From NCBI GenBank assembly GCA_949297205.1, contig CASFSH010000216.1:1-12637 (forward strand): DNA of 12,637 nucleotides. Direction: 5' to 3'. A program made the translations under genes and the position numbers. How positions within the stretch are numbered: position 1 is the first letter of the stretch; each line of letters opens with the position of its first letter. Positions 6,834-12,637 of this stretch are shown here, one piece after another. The notes under the pieces are model-generated. The model was not told where the DNA came from, searched no databases, and worked only from the letters and a program-made list of their open reading frames with translations. Source of the stretch: an uncultured Bacillota bacterium. Lineage in GTDB: Bacteria; Bacillota; Clostridia; UBA1381.

Positions 6834-7313
6834 CTATTCTGCCATATTGTCCAAAGCCTCTCCACAAACTCTGTATACCGTCCATTCATCCATAGGCTTT
6901 GCACCGATAGATAAATAAAAGTCTATGCTTGGTTTGTTCCAGTCAAGACAACTCCATTCGAGTCTGCCGCATTCTCTTTCCTTTGCAATCTGCGAAAGCT
7001 TTTTTAAAAGCATTTTTCCGTATCCCTTACCTCTGTAATCCTTTTTCACATACAAATCCTCAAGATAGATTCCGGCTCTTCCCAAAAAAGTCGAAAAATT
7101 ATGAAAAAACAAAGCCATTCCAACATCCTTGTCATTTTCAGAAATTAATATGACTTCTGCCTTTTTCTTATCAAATATCCATTCCTCCAGCAATTCTTCC
7201 GTTGCAACCACATCATCTAACATATTTTCGTATTCTGCAAGTTCTTTTATAAATCCAAGTATTGTTTTTGTATCCTGTTTTTGTGCAAATCTTATTTTTA
7301 CTTCATTCTCCAT
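6834..7313 (-). CDS. GNAT acetyltransferase, SSAT-like (159 aa)
   Basis: Cytoplasmic acetyl-CoA-dependent N-acetyltransferase. Numbering from MENEVKIR: motif A with the acetyl-CoA pyrophosphate loop RGKGYG is at 94-99, preceded by the conserved strand EDLYVKKDY. WNKPSIDFY at 125-133 ends in the probable catalytic tyrosine Y133. The order EDLYV, DYRGKGYG, WNKPSIDFY and a C-terminal MAE tail resembles spermidine/spermine N1-acetyltransferase and its thialysine-acetylating relatives, so amino groups of diamines, polyamines or lysine analogues are plausible substrates. An in-frame ATG 24 codons upstream would overlap the preceding gene and lacks an RBS, while AAGGAAA lies 8 nt before 7313. It is the last gene of a three-gene operon, 19 bp after the LURP-one-related gene. 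Confidence 0.88.
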   Translation of the reverse strand: MENEVKIRFAQKQDTKTILGFIKELAEYENMLDDVVATEELLEEWIFDKKKAEVILISENDKDVGMALFFHNFSTFLGRAGIYLEDLYVKKDYRGKGYGKMLLKKLSQIAKERECGRLEWSCLDWNKPSIDFYLSIGAKPMDEWTVYRVCGEALDNMAE

Positions 7314-7321
7314 TTTATTTC

Positions 7322-7328
7322 TTTCCTT
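7322..7328 (-). promoter_or_regulatory. RBS deciding the GNAT start
   Basis: The minus strand reads AAGGAAA, 8 nt before the ATG at 7311-7313. The longer frame starting at 7385 has no comparable site and would overlap the neighbouring gene by 53 bp. Confidence 0.75.
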
Positions 7329-7332
7329 TTTA

Positions 7333-7797
7333 TTAATTTCTTGAACATTTTTCCGCATCAATTGCCAAAACCACCATAAGCGCAATCAGTGCGTTTTCTT
7401 CTTTAACATCAATTGTATATGTATCGGTCAAATTAAAAATTTCCTTATTTATAACCGCAACCGTTTCACTGCGTGATTTTATTGTATAATCCCATTCAAA
7501 GACATTTCCCTCAATGTGCCAGCCGTTACAGTCTATATTGTATTTTGGTTTAAAAAAGGTCAATTCCTTTGATATACACCCGATATAATTATCATTGACA
7601 TATAACTCAAACTTCGGCATAAATGTCAGTATTACCTGTTTTACTGTCCCTATATGATTGCCGTTTTTGTCGAGAATGTGTAATTTATGTCCCCATGACA
7701 TTTTACCTTCTACAGTATAATATGTGTTTCCTTCCGAATCATATATATCATAGCTGTCAAACCATGAAAAAAAACGCTGTTTAAACAATAATTTCAT
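7333..7797 (-). CDS. LURP-one-related (YxjI-like) protein
   Basis: 154 aa. The pattern is typical of the LURP-one-related/tubby-like beta-barrel family (Bacillus YxjI; plant LOR proteins). It opens with MKLLFKQRFFSWFDSYDIYD. Next comes short strands with turn signatures such as DSEGNTYYTVEGK and ILDKNGNHIGTVKQ, and the fold closes with a hydrophobic C-terminal helix, NALIALMVVLAID. Family function is not established; a membrane or phospholipid-linked role has been suggested from the tubby-like fold. No signal peptide. The RBS AGGGGAT overlaps the stop codon of the upstream glycosidase gene, with 8 bp between the frames, so translational coupling is likely. The following GNAT gene starts 19 bp after its stop. 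Confidence 0.85.
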   Translation of the reverse strand: MKLLFKQRFFSWFDSYDIYDSEGNTYYTVEGKMSWGHKLHILDKNGNHIGTVKQVILTFMPKFELYVNDNYIGCISKELTFFKPKYNIDCNGWHIEGNVFEWDYTIKSRSETVAVINKEIFNLTDTYTIDVKEENALIALMVVLAIDAEKCSRN

Positions 7798-7805
7798 AAT
7801 ATCCC

Positions 7806-9434
7806 CTATCCTTCTATTTTATAAACTTTTTTTAACTCGTTATTTACGGCATTTCTTACCTTTATCAAAACATCTGAATTATGTGCACATTTTTCAAAGG
7901 ATATTTCACCGAAAATATCTTCTATTATTTTCAGCGTCTTTTCATATCCGATATGCTTTTCAAGCATTTTCATTGCGCAAAAATCCTCTAATGCATGCAA
8001 AAATACACGAATTCTCAATGAGTAAAGAGGTCCGTCCTCACCCGGGTACACCGAAAAAGCATCTCCCGACGGAAAACCTCCACCTGCATCAGTTTGCAAA
8101 AACGGATTTATCTTATACTTTGAAAGACGGGAATAATAAAAATTAAATCCCCACTGCAAAAATCCCTTTATGTTATATTTAAAAAACTGCAAAGCTATGC
8201 TTCTGTTACGGTATGACGGCATTGCTATAAATCTGTTTGAAACATCCTTATATTGAGCACAGCAGTAATACACCCACAAGTTATCAATATGACCGTAAAA
8301 ATCCATTGCATTGTTTAATGTAACAACAGGATTTTTTACAATACCTTTTTCATAAAAATCATAATGAGAAAGAGCATCAATTATTTTAAAACCTTTAAGA
8401 TATTTTTCCGCTTCATTTTTTGCTTTAAGGTAGTCATCAAGACATTCTTTATTCGGCTCGTCCGAAATATGAAAATATGTGACCTCCGACACCCCTTTTT
8501 CCTTTAAAAATGCTGTAAGTGAAAGAAGAAATTGACTAAGAAAATCTTTATATCGTTCATCGGTGGCACAAACATCCCAGCCGAACATTCTTTTTTCTTC
8601 CCCGTTTTCTGACACCATAATCTTCGGTGTGAATTTTGCGCCCCACTGTGTGTAAAGATGTGCCATTTCAAAATATTTTATTCCGTTATTTTTGCACATC
8701 TTTATCCATCTTTCAAGCAACGAAAAATCAAAACTGTATTTTTCTTTATCCTTTGTTATTTTTACAAGCTGAACGGTAGGTCTTTCCCCTCCTACCTCAA
8801 CATCTAAAGGCGGAGTAAAAATCGGCGTCAATATCATATTAATACCGTTTCTTACGGCGGCTTTTACAAATTTATCAATAAGTTCCCAATGTTTTTCGCT
8901 CCATGTTTCCACGTTATAATACTGAGCAATACAATCGGCATGAAACCACTGCGTAAAAATCAGTCCGCTGTCTTCAAGCTCTATCGGCAAAATTTCAATT
9001 GTCATGTCGGTATTCTTTTCTTCTTCATCTGTTTTAAATGTTACCTTAATATTGTGCTTTCCCGAAGGTGCAGTTTTATCAATATTTATCCAAACAGCCT
9101 GAAACCAGCCCGTTGCGATTACAATATTGTCTTTTACGGGACACAAAATATCGGGAAATATACCCGGCTCGGTACTTATATAATTATCGTCATCAACACC
9201 ATCAGGATAGGTCGGAAGATTTACAGGAACATTTGCAATATAGTATACCGATATATTACTTTTTATGTCACTTTCTATCTCTATATGTATTTGTTTATCC
9301 TTTTTATCCTTAAATGCAATCTGATATGCACATTCTTCATTTTTTAAAATATTCATTTCATGAATTTCATCAAATTGTACCTTGTTTTTCGGCATAACCT
9401 TTTCAAGTGATGAAATTTGCATAAGCTCTGTCAT
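7806..9434 (-). CDS. GH123-type beta-N-acetylgalactosaminidase (DUF4091, 542 aa)
   Basis: Probable retaining exo-glycosidase that removes terminal beta-linked N-acetylgalactosamine from glycans or glycosphingolipid oligosaccharides. An N-terminal beta-sandwich region (about 1-150) precedes a TIM barrel (about 155-480). FHISDEPNKE at 321-330 supplies the adjacent D325/E326 pair, matching the Asp-Glu pair that in GH123 enzymes stabilises the oxazolinium intermediate and acts as acid/base. FTQWFHADCIAQYY (160-173), MILTPIFTPPLDV (200-212) and FLQWGFNFYYS (425-435) are further family-like segments. The length is close to characterised GH123 proteins. No signal peptide, so cytoplasmic. AAGGAG (9443-9448) lies 8 nt before the ATG. 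First gene of a three-gene operon. Exact substrate is inferred; other N-acetylhexosaminides are possible. Confidence 0.85.
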   Translation of the reverse strand: MTELMQISSLEKVMPKNKVQFDEIHEMNILKNEECAYQIAFKDKKDKQIHIEIESDIKSNISVYYIANVPVNLPTYPDGVDDDNYISTEPGIFPDILCPVKDNIVIATGWFQAVWINIDKTAPSGKHNIKVTFKTDEEEKNTDMTIEILPIELEDSGLIFTQWFHADCIAQYYNVETWSEKHWELIDKFVKAAVRNGINMILTPIFTPPLDVEVGGERPTVQLVKITKDKEKYSFDFSLLERWIKMCKNNGIKYFEMAHLYTQWGAKFTPKIMVSENGEEKRMFGWDVCATDERYKDFLSQFLLSLTAFLKEKGVSEVTYFHISDEPNKECLDDYLKAKNEAEKYLKGFKIIDALSHYDFYEKGIVKNPVVTLNNAMDFYGHIDNLWVYYCCAQYKDVSNRFIAMPSYRNRSIALQFFKYNIKGFLQWGFNFYYSRLSKYKINPFLQTDAGGGFPSGDAFSVYPGEDGPLYSLRIRVFLHALEDFCAMKMLEKHIGYEKTLKIIEDIFGEISFEKCAHNSDVLIKVRNAVNNELKKVYKIEG

Positions 9435-9466
9435 AATACCATCTCCTTGGATTAACTAATGTAATC

Positions 9467-9495
9467 ATTATAACATCTGCAAATTAAAATGTAAA
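9467..9495 (-). promoter_or_regulatory. Promoter of the GH123-LOR-GNAT operon
   Basis: The minus strand reads TTTACA (9490-9495), a 17-bp spacer, then TATAAT (9467-9472): one mismatch in the -35 and a perfect -10, about 33 bp before the start codon. No catabolite-response or other clear operator overlaps it. Confidence 0.82.
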
Positions 9496-9542
9496 CATAT
9501 TTTATTTATTTATCCGAATTTTAACCATATATTTTTTAATGC

Positions 9543-9571
9543 TTGAATTATATCATAAAATATGATACAAT
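9543..9571 (+). promoter_or_regulatory. Promoter of the DUF6062 gene
   Basis: TTGAAT (9543-9548), a 17-bp spacer, then TACAAT (9566-9571), about 33 bp before the start codon. The spacer contains the palindrome listed separately. Confidence 0.8.
9551..9567. promoter_or_regulatory. Operator-like palindrome inside the DUF6062 promoter
   Basis: TATCATA (9551-9557), AAA, TATGATA (9561-9567) is a perfect 7-3-7 inverted repeat. It fills most of the -35/-10 spacer and touches the -10 box, an ideal position for a repressor. The binding protein is not recognised. In AT-rich DNA a palindrome of this length can occur by chance, but its placement is suggestive. Confidence 0.5.
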
Positions 9572-9604
9572 GTCTGCAATAACCATTATGAAAGGAACTC
9601 TTTT

Positions 9605-10354
9605 ATGAAAGAAAAAATATATACGATACCGGTTAACGAAGCCTTTGATGAGGACTGCGAATGTCCGTTATGCTTTCTTTACAAAAAACTTGAAAATGAA
9701 GCAGTTGAATATGCATTGGGCGCCGCAATGATGGAACCCGATTACAGACTTTTATCAAATGACAAGGGATACTGCCAAAAACATTACTCAATGCTTTTTC
9801 AAAAGCCGAATAAATTAAGCCTTGCGCTTGTACTTGACACTCATCTTGAGGAAATAAGAAAAAAAATATCCTCTCTTTCAAAAAATCTCGATAATATAAG
9901 AACCGAAAAAAAGCAGTTTTTCTCAAAAAACAAAAACACGAATCCGCTTTCTGATTTTGACAAAACTTTATCGGATATTCACGATGACTGTGTGATATGT
10001 GATAAAATCAATCATACCTTAAAAAGATATATCGAAGTGATTTTTTATCTGTGGAAAAACGACTCCGAATTTAAAAAAAAGGTCTTAAATTCAAAGGGTG
10101 TATGTATCCCGCACTTAAAAGAACTGACAGACGCTTCTTTTAAATATCTTTCCCGTGACGAGGCGGCGGAATTTTCTAAGCTTCTTTATGACAAAGAAAT
10201 CAGCGAACTTGAAAGAATACAAAACGATATACATAAATTTACTCTTAAATTTGATTACAGAAACAAGGACATGGAATGGGGAACGTCAATAGACGCTCCC
10301 ATAAGAACAATAGAAAAAATAGCAGGTCATATCGTAACATACGACAAGGAATAA
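9605..10354 (+). CDS. DUF6062 family protein with two Cys/His repeats
   Basis: 249 aa, function unknown. It contains two similar halves, each with a CxxC followed downstream by CxxH. The first is C20-P-L-C23 (with an extra C18) and GYC57QKH60. The second is C129-V-I-C132 and GVC167IPH170. This spacing resembles two tetrahedral metal sites, most likely zinc. A lysine-rich, probably helical linker (about 75-125) separates the halves, and the C-terminus (about 190-249) is helical and charged. There is no signal peptide or membrane segment, so it is cytoplasmic. AAAGGAA (9591-9597) lies 7 nt before the ATG. Single-gene unit with its own promoter and terminator, divergent from the GH123 operon. 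The family name is from recognition of the pattern; no activity is assigned. Confidence 0.8.
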   Translation: MKEKIYTIPVNEAFDEDCECPLCFLYKKLENEAVEYALGAAMMEPDYRLLSNDKGYCQKHYSMLFQKPNKLSLALVLDTHLEEIRKKISSLSKNLDNIRTEKKQFFSKNKNTNPLSDFDKTLSDIHDDCVICDKINHTLKRYIEVIFYLWKNDSEFKKKVLNSKGVCIPHLKELTDASFKYLSRDEAAEFSKLLYDKEISELERIQNDIHKFTLKFDYRNKDMEWGTSIDAPIRTIEKIAGHIVTYDKE

Positions 10355-10373
10355 TATTTTTTTACAAATAATC

Positions 10374-10404
10374 GGGCTTTTGCAAAATGCACTGCCCTTT
10401 TTTT
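10374..10404 (+). terminator. Intrinsic terminator after the DUF6062 gene
   Basis: GGGC (10374-10377) pairs with GCCC (10394-10397), and inner TGCA (10381-10384) pairs with TGCA (10388-10391) around AAA, with a small internal loop. Seven T follow (10398-10404). It starts 20 bp after the stop codon. Confidence 0.8.
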
Positions 10405-10480
10405 GTATTATACAATAGGAAAAGATACCGTTACAAATACAAAAAAAACACACTGCCAAACCAACAAAAAAAAGGTTAAT

Positions 10481-10508
10481 TTGTATTAATTTGCAAAAAA
10501 CGTATAAT
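10481..10508 (+). promoter_or_regulatory. Candidate distal promoter upstream of potA
   Basis: TTGTAT (10481-10486), a 16-bp spacer, then a perfect TATAAT (10503-10508). A transcript from here would run into the stem and T-tract at 10533-10558, so this promoter may drive an attenuated leader. Apart from this, the second promoter and the palindromes listed, the 333-bp gap 10355-10687 holds nothing recognised. Confidence 0.5.
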
Positions 10509-10532
10509 ATAAAGTAAAAAAAGCGTTAAATT

Positions 10533-10558
10533 TTGTAAAACTTTACAATGTTTTTTTT
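10533..10558 (+). promoter_or_regulatory. Palindrome plus T-tract in the potA leader region
   Basis: TTGTAAA (10533-10539), AC, TTTACAA (10542-10548) is a perfect inverted repeat followed by TG and eight T (10551-10558). Outer GTTAAA (10525-10530) can also pair with TTTAAC (10556-10561). As RNA it looks like a weak intrinsic terminator or attenuator. As DNA, TGTAAAACTTTACA resembles a catabolite-response element whose central CG is replaced by AC, so CcpA binding is doubtful. Confidence 0.45.
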
Positions 10559-10569
10559 AACAAAAACTA

Positions 10570-10598
10570 TTGACTTTTTGATGATTTTAAGCTAAAGT
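10570..10598 (+). promoter_or_regulatory. Candidate proximal promoter of potABC
   Basis: TTGACT (10570-10575), a 17-bp spacer, then TAAAGT (10593-10598). The -35 is good and the -10 moderate. The predicted start near 10605 puts the 29-bp palindrome (10630-10658) inside the leader. Confidence 0.5.
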
Positions 10599-10629
10599 TT
10601 TTATTATGCGATACTTTTGTTTTGCATAA

Positions 10630-10658
10630 CAAATCAAACTGAAATTCAGTATGATTTG
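10630..10658. promoter_or_regulatory. 29-bp near-perfect palindrome before potA
   Basis: CAAATCA (10630-10636) mirrors TGATTTG (10652-10658), and ACTGAA (10638-10643) mirrors TTCAGT (10645-10650) around a central A. The only mismatch is A/A at 10637/10651. An adjoining inverted repeat, TTTGTT-6 bp-AACAAA (10616-10633), overlaps its left edge. It lies 17 bp upstream of the potA ribosome-binding site. It could be an operator for a polyamine-responsive repressor or an RNA hairpin controlling translation. Confidence 0.6.
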
Positions 10659-10675
10659 AATTTAAAATTTGGATT

Positions 10676-10680
10676 GGAGG
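10676..10680 (+). promoter_or_regulatory. RBS fixing the TTG start of potA
   Basis: GGAGG with 7 nt before TTG at 10688-10690. No ATG or GTG is equally well placed, and the protein from this TTG begins exactly where the ABC domain normally does. Confidence 0.8.
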
Positions 10681-10687
10681 TAGACAG

Positions 10688-11752
10688 TTGGAAAAAATCA
10701 TCAGTCTCGAAAATGTAGCTTTAGCCTTTGACGGAGAGACAATTTTAAACAACATCAACTTAGACATTTACGACAAAGAATTTGTGACGCTTCTTGGTCC
10801 GTCCGGATGCGGCAAAACGACAACTCTTCGTATCATCGGCGGTTTTTTGGAACCTGACAGCGGAAATGTTATTTTCGAGGGAAAAAAAATTAATAATCTT
10901 CCCCCGTATAAAAGAAACATCAACACCGTTTTTCAGCGTTATGCACTTTTCCCCCACCTAAATGTATATGACAATATTGCTTTTGGTCTGAGGGTAAAAA
11001 AGGCACAGGAATCTGAAATACGAACGCGTGTAACGCAAATACTTAAACTTGTTAATTTATCAGGATTTGAAAAACGATCCATTCAGCGCCTGTCCGGCGG
11101 ACAGCAGCAGCGTGTTGCAATAGCACGCGCACTAATCAACCGTCCCAAAGTTTTATTATTGGACGAGCCGTTAGGTGCTCTTGATTTGAAGCTTAGAAAG
11201 GAAATGCAGATCGAGCTGAAGAAAATCCAGCAAAGTCTTGAAATAACCTTTATATATGTAACCCACGACCAGGAAGAAGCATTAACAATGAGCGATACCG
11301 TCGTGGTAATGAATAACGGAGATATTCAGCAAATCGGAACACCTCAGGATATTTATAACGAACCGGTAAATGCATTTGTCGCCGACTTTATCGGAGAAAG
11401 CAACATCTTAGACGGCGTAATGAAAAAAGATTTTCTCGTATCAATGCATGGTCATGATTTTGAATGTGTGGATAAAGGCTTTGAAGAAAATGAAAATGTT
11501 GATGTGGTTATAAGACCGGAAGATATAAAAATAACCACCCCCGAAAATGCAAAAATATCGGGCATAGTCACAAACGTAACCTTTAAGGGCGTTCACTATG
11601 AAATGTCGGTAAAATCGGAAAACTTTGACTGGCTTATACATTCAACCAAAGCAGCGGAGCCCGGCAGTCAAATCGGCATGAACTTTGATCCTTTTGATAT
11701 TCATATCATGAGAAAAAGCAAAGTGAGGTGTTGCGATGATGAATCAAACTAA
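10688..11752 (+). CDS. potA: Spermidine/putrescine ABC transporter ATP-binding protein
   Basis: 354 aa, the ATPase that powers polyamine import at the inner face of the membrane. ABC domain: Walker A GPSGCGKTT at 37-45, Q-loop Q83 in VFQRYALFPH, signature LSGGQQQRV at 135-143, Walker B VLLLDEP at 155-161, and switch histidine H193 in THDQEEA. The C-terminal about 110 residues form the TOBE-type regulatory domain typical of PotA (VVIRPEDIKI at 273-282). Start codon TTG with GGAGG 7 nt upstream. Its end overlaps potB by 17 bp, indicating translational coupling. PotA and ferric-iron FbpC ATPases are similar; the long VFQRYALFPHLNVYDNIAFGL signature region and the PotB/PotC-type permeases favour polyamines. 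Confidence 0.92.
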   Translation: MEKIISLENVALAFDGETILNNINLDIYDKEFVTLLGPSGCGKTTTLRIIGGFLEPDSGNVIFEGKKINNLPPYKRNINTVFQRYALFPHLNVYDNIAFGLRVKKAQESEIRTRVTQILKLVNLSGFEKRSIQRLSGGQQQRVAIARALINRPKVLLLDEPLGALDLKLRKEMQIELKKIQQSLEITFIYVTHDQEEALTMSDTVVVMNNGDIQQIGTPQDIYNEPVNAFVADFIGESNILDGVMKKDFLVSMHGHDFECVDKGFEENENVDVVIRPEDIKITTPENAKISGIVTNVTFKGVHYEMSVKSENFDWLIHSTKAAEPGSQIGMNFDPFDIHIMRKSKVRCCDDESN

Positions 11753-12575
11753 AAGAGGCAACGGGATGCTTTCTTATCTTACGGCATCACCTTATATTTT
11801 ATGGATGATTATTTTTATAATCGTACCCCTTGCAATGGTTGCATACTTCGCATTCACCGACACTGACGGTCAATTTACTTTTGAATATATTAAATCGGTC
11901 GGACAGTATACAAATATTTTTGTAAAGTCAATCTGGCTTGCGGCAATTGCTACCGTAATATGCCTGCTTCTTGCATATCCTGTAGCATATATACTCACAA
12001 GGCTTGATAAAAATGTCCACAGCACAATGATTATGCTGGTAACTCTTCCAATGTGGATGAACTTTCTTTTAAGAACGTACGCTTGGATGACGCTTCTTGG
12101 CAACAACGGCATTATAAATTCAATTCTCGGATTTATCGGGCTTGGACCGTTTAAGCTTTTAAATACTCAGGGAGCCGTTGTACTCGGTATGGTATACAAT
12201 TATTTACCATATATGATTTTACCTTTGTATACCGTTATGATAAAAATTGACAAAAGTATATTGGAAGCCGCACAAGACCTTGGCTGTAACGGTGCAAAGG
12301 TAATATGGCGCGTGGTTTTACCCTTAAGCATTCCCGGAATAACTTCGGGAATAACAATGGTATTTGTTCCTGCAATCAGCACATTTATCATTTCAAGAAT
12401 GTTGGGCGGAGGATCAAACCTATTGATAGGTGACCTAATAGAAATGCAGTTTTTGGGAAACTCCTATAATCCCAACCTCGGTGCTGCAATATCATTAATA
12501 CTTATGGTTATTGTTCTGATAATAATGACCGTCATGAATCAATTTGACTCAGACGACGATAAAGTATTGATATAA
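11736..12575 (+). CDS. potB: Spermidine/putrescine ABC transporter permease
   Basis: 279 aa, an integral membrane permease that forms the channel with PotC. Six hydrophobic segments lie at about 19-39, 63-89, 97-118, 143-165, 201-223 and 250-268. The cytoplasmic EAA loop that contacts the ATPase begins EAAQDLGCNGAKVIW at 177 and continues to VLPLSIPGI near 202. The start is either ATG 11736 or the adjacent ATG 11739; GAGGTG at 11725-11730 is 5 and 8 nt away respectively, so the second ATG may be used. It overlaps potA by 17 bp and is followed 15 bp later by potC. Confidence 0.92.
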   Translation: MMNQTKRGNGMLSYLTASPYILWMIIFIIVPLAMVAYFAFTDTDGQFTFEYIKSVGQYTNIFVKSIWLAAIATVICLLLAYPVAYILTRLDKNVHSTMIMLVTLPMWMNFLLRTYAWMTLLGNNGIINSILGFIGLGPFKLLNTQGAVVLGMVYNYLPYMILPLYTVMIKIDKSILEAAQDLGCNGAKVIWRVVLPLSIPGITSGITMVFVPAISTFIISRMLGGGSNLLIGDLIEMQFLGNSYNPNLGAAISLILMVIVLIIMTVMNQFDSDDDKVLI

Positions 12576-12583
12576 AGGAGGGG
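12574..12583 (+). promoter_or_regulatory. RBS of potC, overlapping the potB stop
   Basis: AAAGGAGGGG begins within the potB stop codon. Its GGAGG core is 9 nt from the ATG at 12591, but only 3 nt from the in-frame ATG at 12585, so the later start is preferred. Confidence 0.65.
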
Positions 12584-12590
12584 TATGGGA

Positions 12591-12637
12591 ATGAAAAAAT
12601 TTTCAAAAATTTATTTAGCGCTTATATTTTTGTTTTT
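12591..12637 (+). CDS. potC: Start of the second polyamine permease (partial, runs off the window)
   Basis: Only about 15 codons are present: MKKFSKIYLALIFLF, a short basic stretch followed by the beginning of a first transmembrane helix. This resembles PotC N-termini, and the position directly after potB with a strong RBS supports it. The rest of the gene, and any potD binding-protein gene, lie beyond the window. Confidence 0.75.
   Translation, partial: MKKFSKIYLALIFLF

Noticed and set aside
7314..7385. 24-residue N-terminal extension of the GNAT protein
   Set aside because: It would overlap the upstream gene, lacks an RBS, and the GNAT fold begins at MENEVKIR behind a good RBS.
8889..9347. 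152-codon plus-strand ORF antisense to the GH123 gene
   Set aside because: Composition is that of a reverse shadow (Cys/Phe/Ile/Tyr-rich), no RBS, no domain, while the minus strand carries a complete glycosidase.
10534..10547. Catabolite-response element (TGTAAAACTTTACA)
   Set aside because: The arms fit, but the conserved central CG is AC, so it is kept only as an unassigned palindrome.
10567..10767. Minus-strand 66-codon ORF overlapping the potA start and leader
   Set aside because: No RBS or recognisable feature, and it covers promoter, palindrome and potA coding sequence.
1..12637. CRISPR array, insertion sequence, prophage or defence island
   Set aside because: No regularly spaced repeats, transposase, integrase, or nuclease/toxin-like protein was found.

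Overview
The window is AT-rich DNA with low-GC Gram-positive signals: strong AGGAGG-type ribosome sites, TTGACA/TATAAT promoters, a CCA-encoding tRNA and a clostridial-type Rex operator. Together with AdhE, DUF6062 and host-glycan glycosidases, this points to a fermentative anaerobe of the class Clostridia, probably a gut resident. That is inference from gene content. No insertion sequence, CRISPR array, phage gene or integrase is visible.

Layout, left to right. Positions 1-185 hold two hairpin-forming inverted repeats and no convincing gene. On the minus strand, a 39-codon ORF (186-305) encodes a signal-peptide-like protein, and downstream of a strong promoter lies a cytoplasmic GH95 alpha-L-fucosidase (410-2566). 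A 454-bp, extremely AT-rich divergent spacer separates this from adhE (3021-5624), whose promoter carries a perfect Rex operator over its -10 box. A small APH/choline-kinase-fold phosphotransferase (5747-6496) follows adhE, behind a long leader stem, and ends in a good terminator. tRNA-Gly(GCC) at 6691-6765 has a consensus promoter and its own terminator.

That terminator also faces a convergent minus-strand operon of three tightly packed genes: a GH123-type (DUF4091) beta-N-acetylhexosaminidase (9434 to 7806), a LURP-one-related/YxjI protein (7797 to 7333) and an SSAT-like GNAT acetyltransferase (7313 to 6834). Divergent from it is a DUF6062 protein (9605-10354) with two Cys/His metal-site-like repeats. 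The right end is the start of a polyamine ABC transporter operon, potA-potB-potC (10688 to past the window end), with several palindromes in its upstream region.

How the genes fit together. Two glycosidases without signal peptides (alpha-fucosidase and probable beta-N-acetylgalactosaminidase) suggest that imported host-type oligosaccharides are dismantled in the cytoplasm. AdhE then disposes of fermentation electrons as ethanol under NADH-sensing Rex control. PotABC imports polyamines, and the SSAT-like acetyltransferase could modify them, although that link is speculative. I see no clear new defence or mobile system. The least explained items are the operon pairing GH123 with a LURP-one-related protein, the orphan secreted mini-protein, and the palindromes ahead of potA and the DUF6062 gene.
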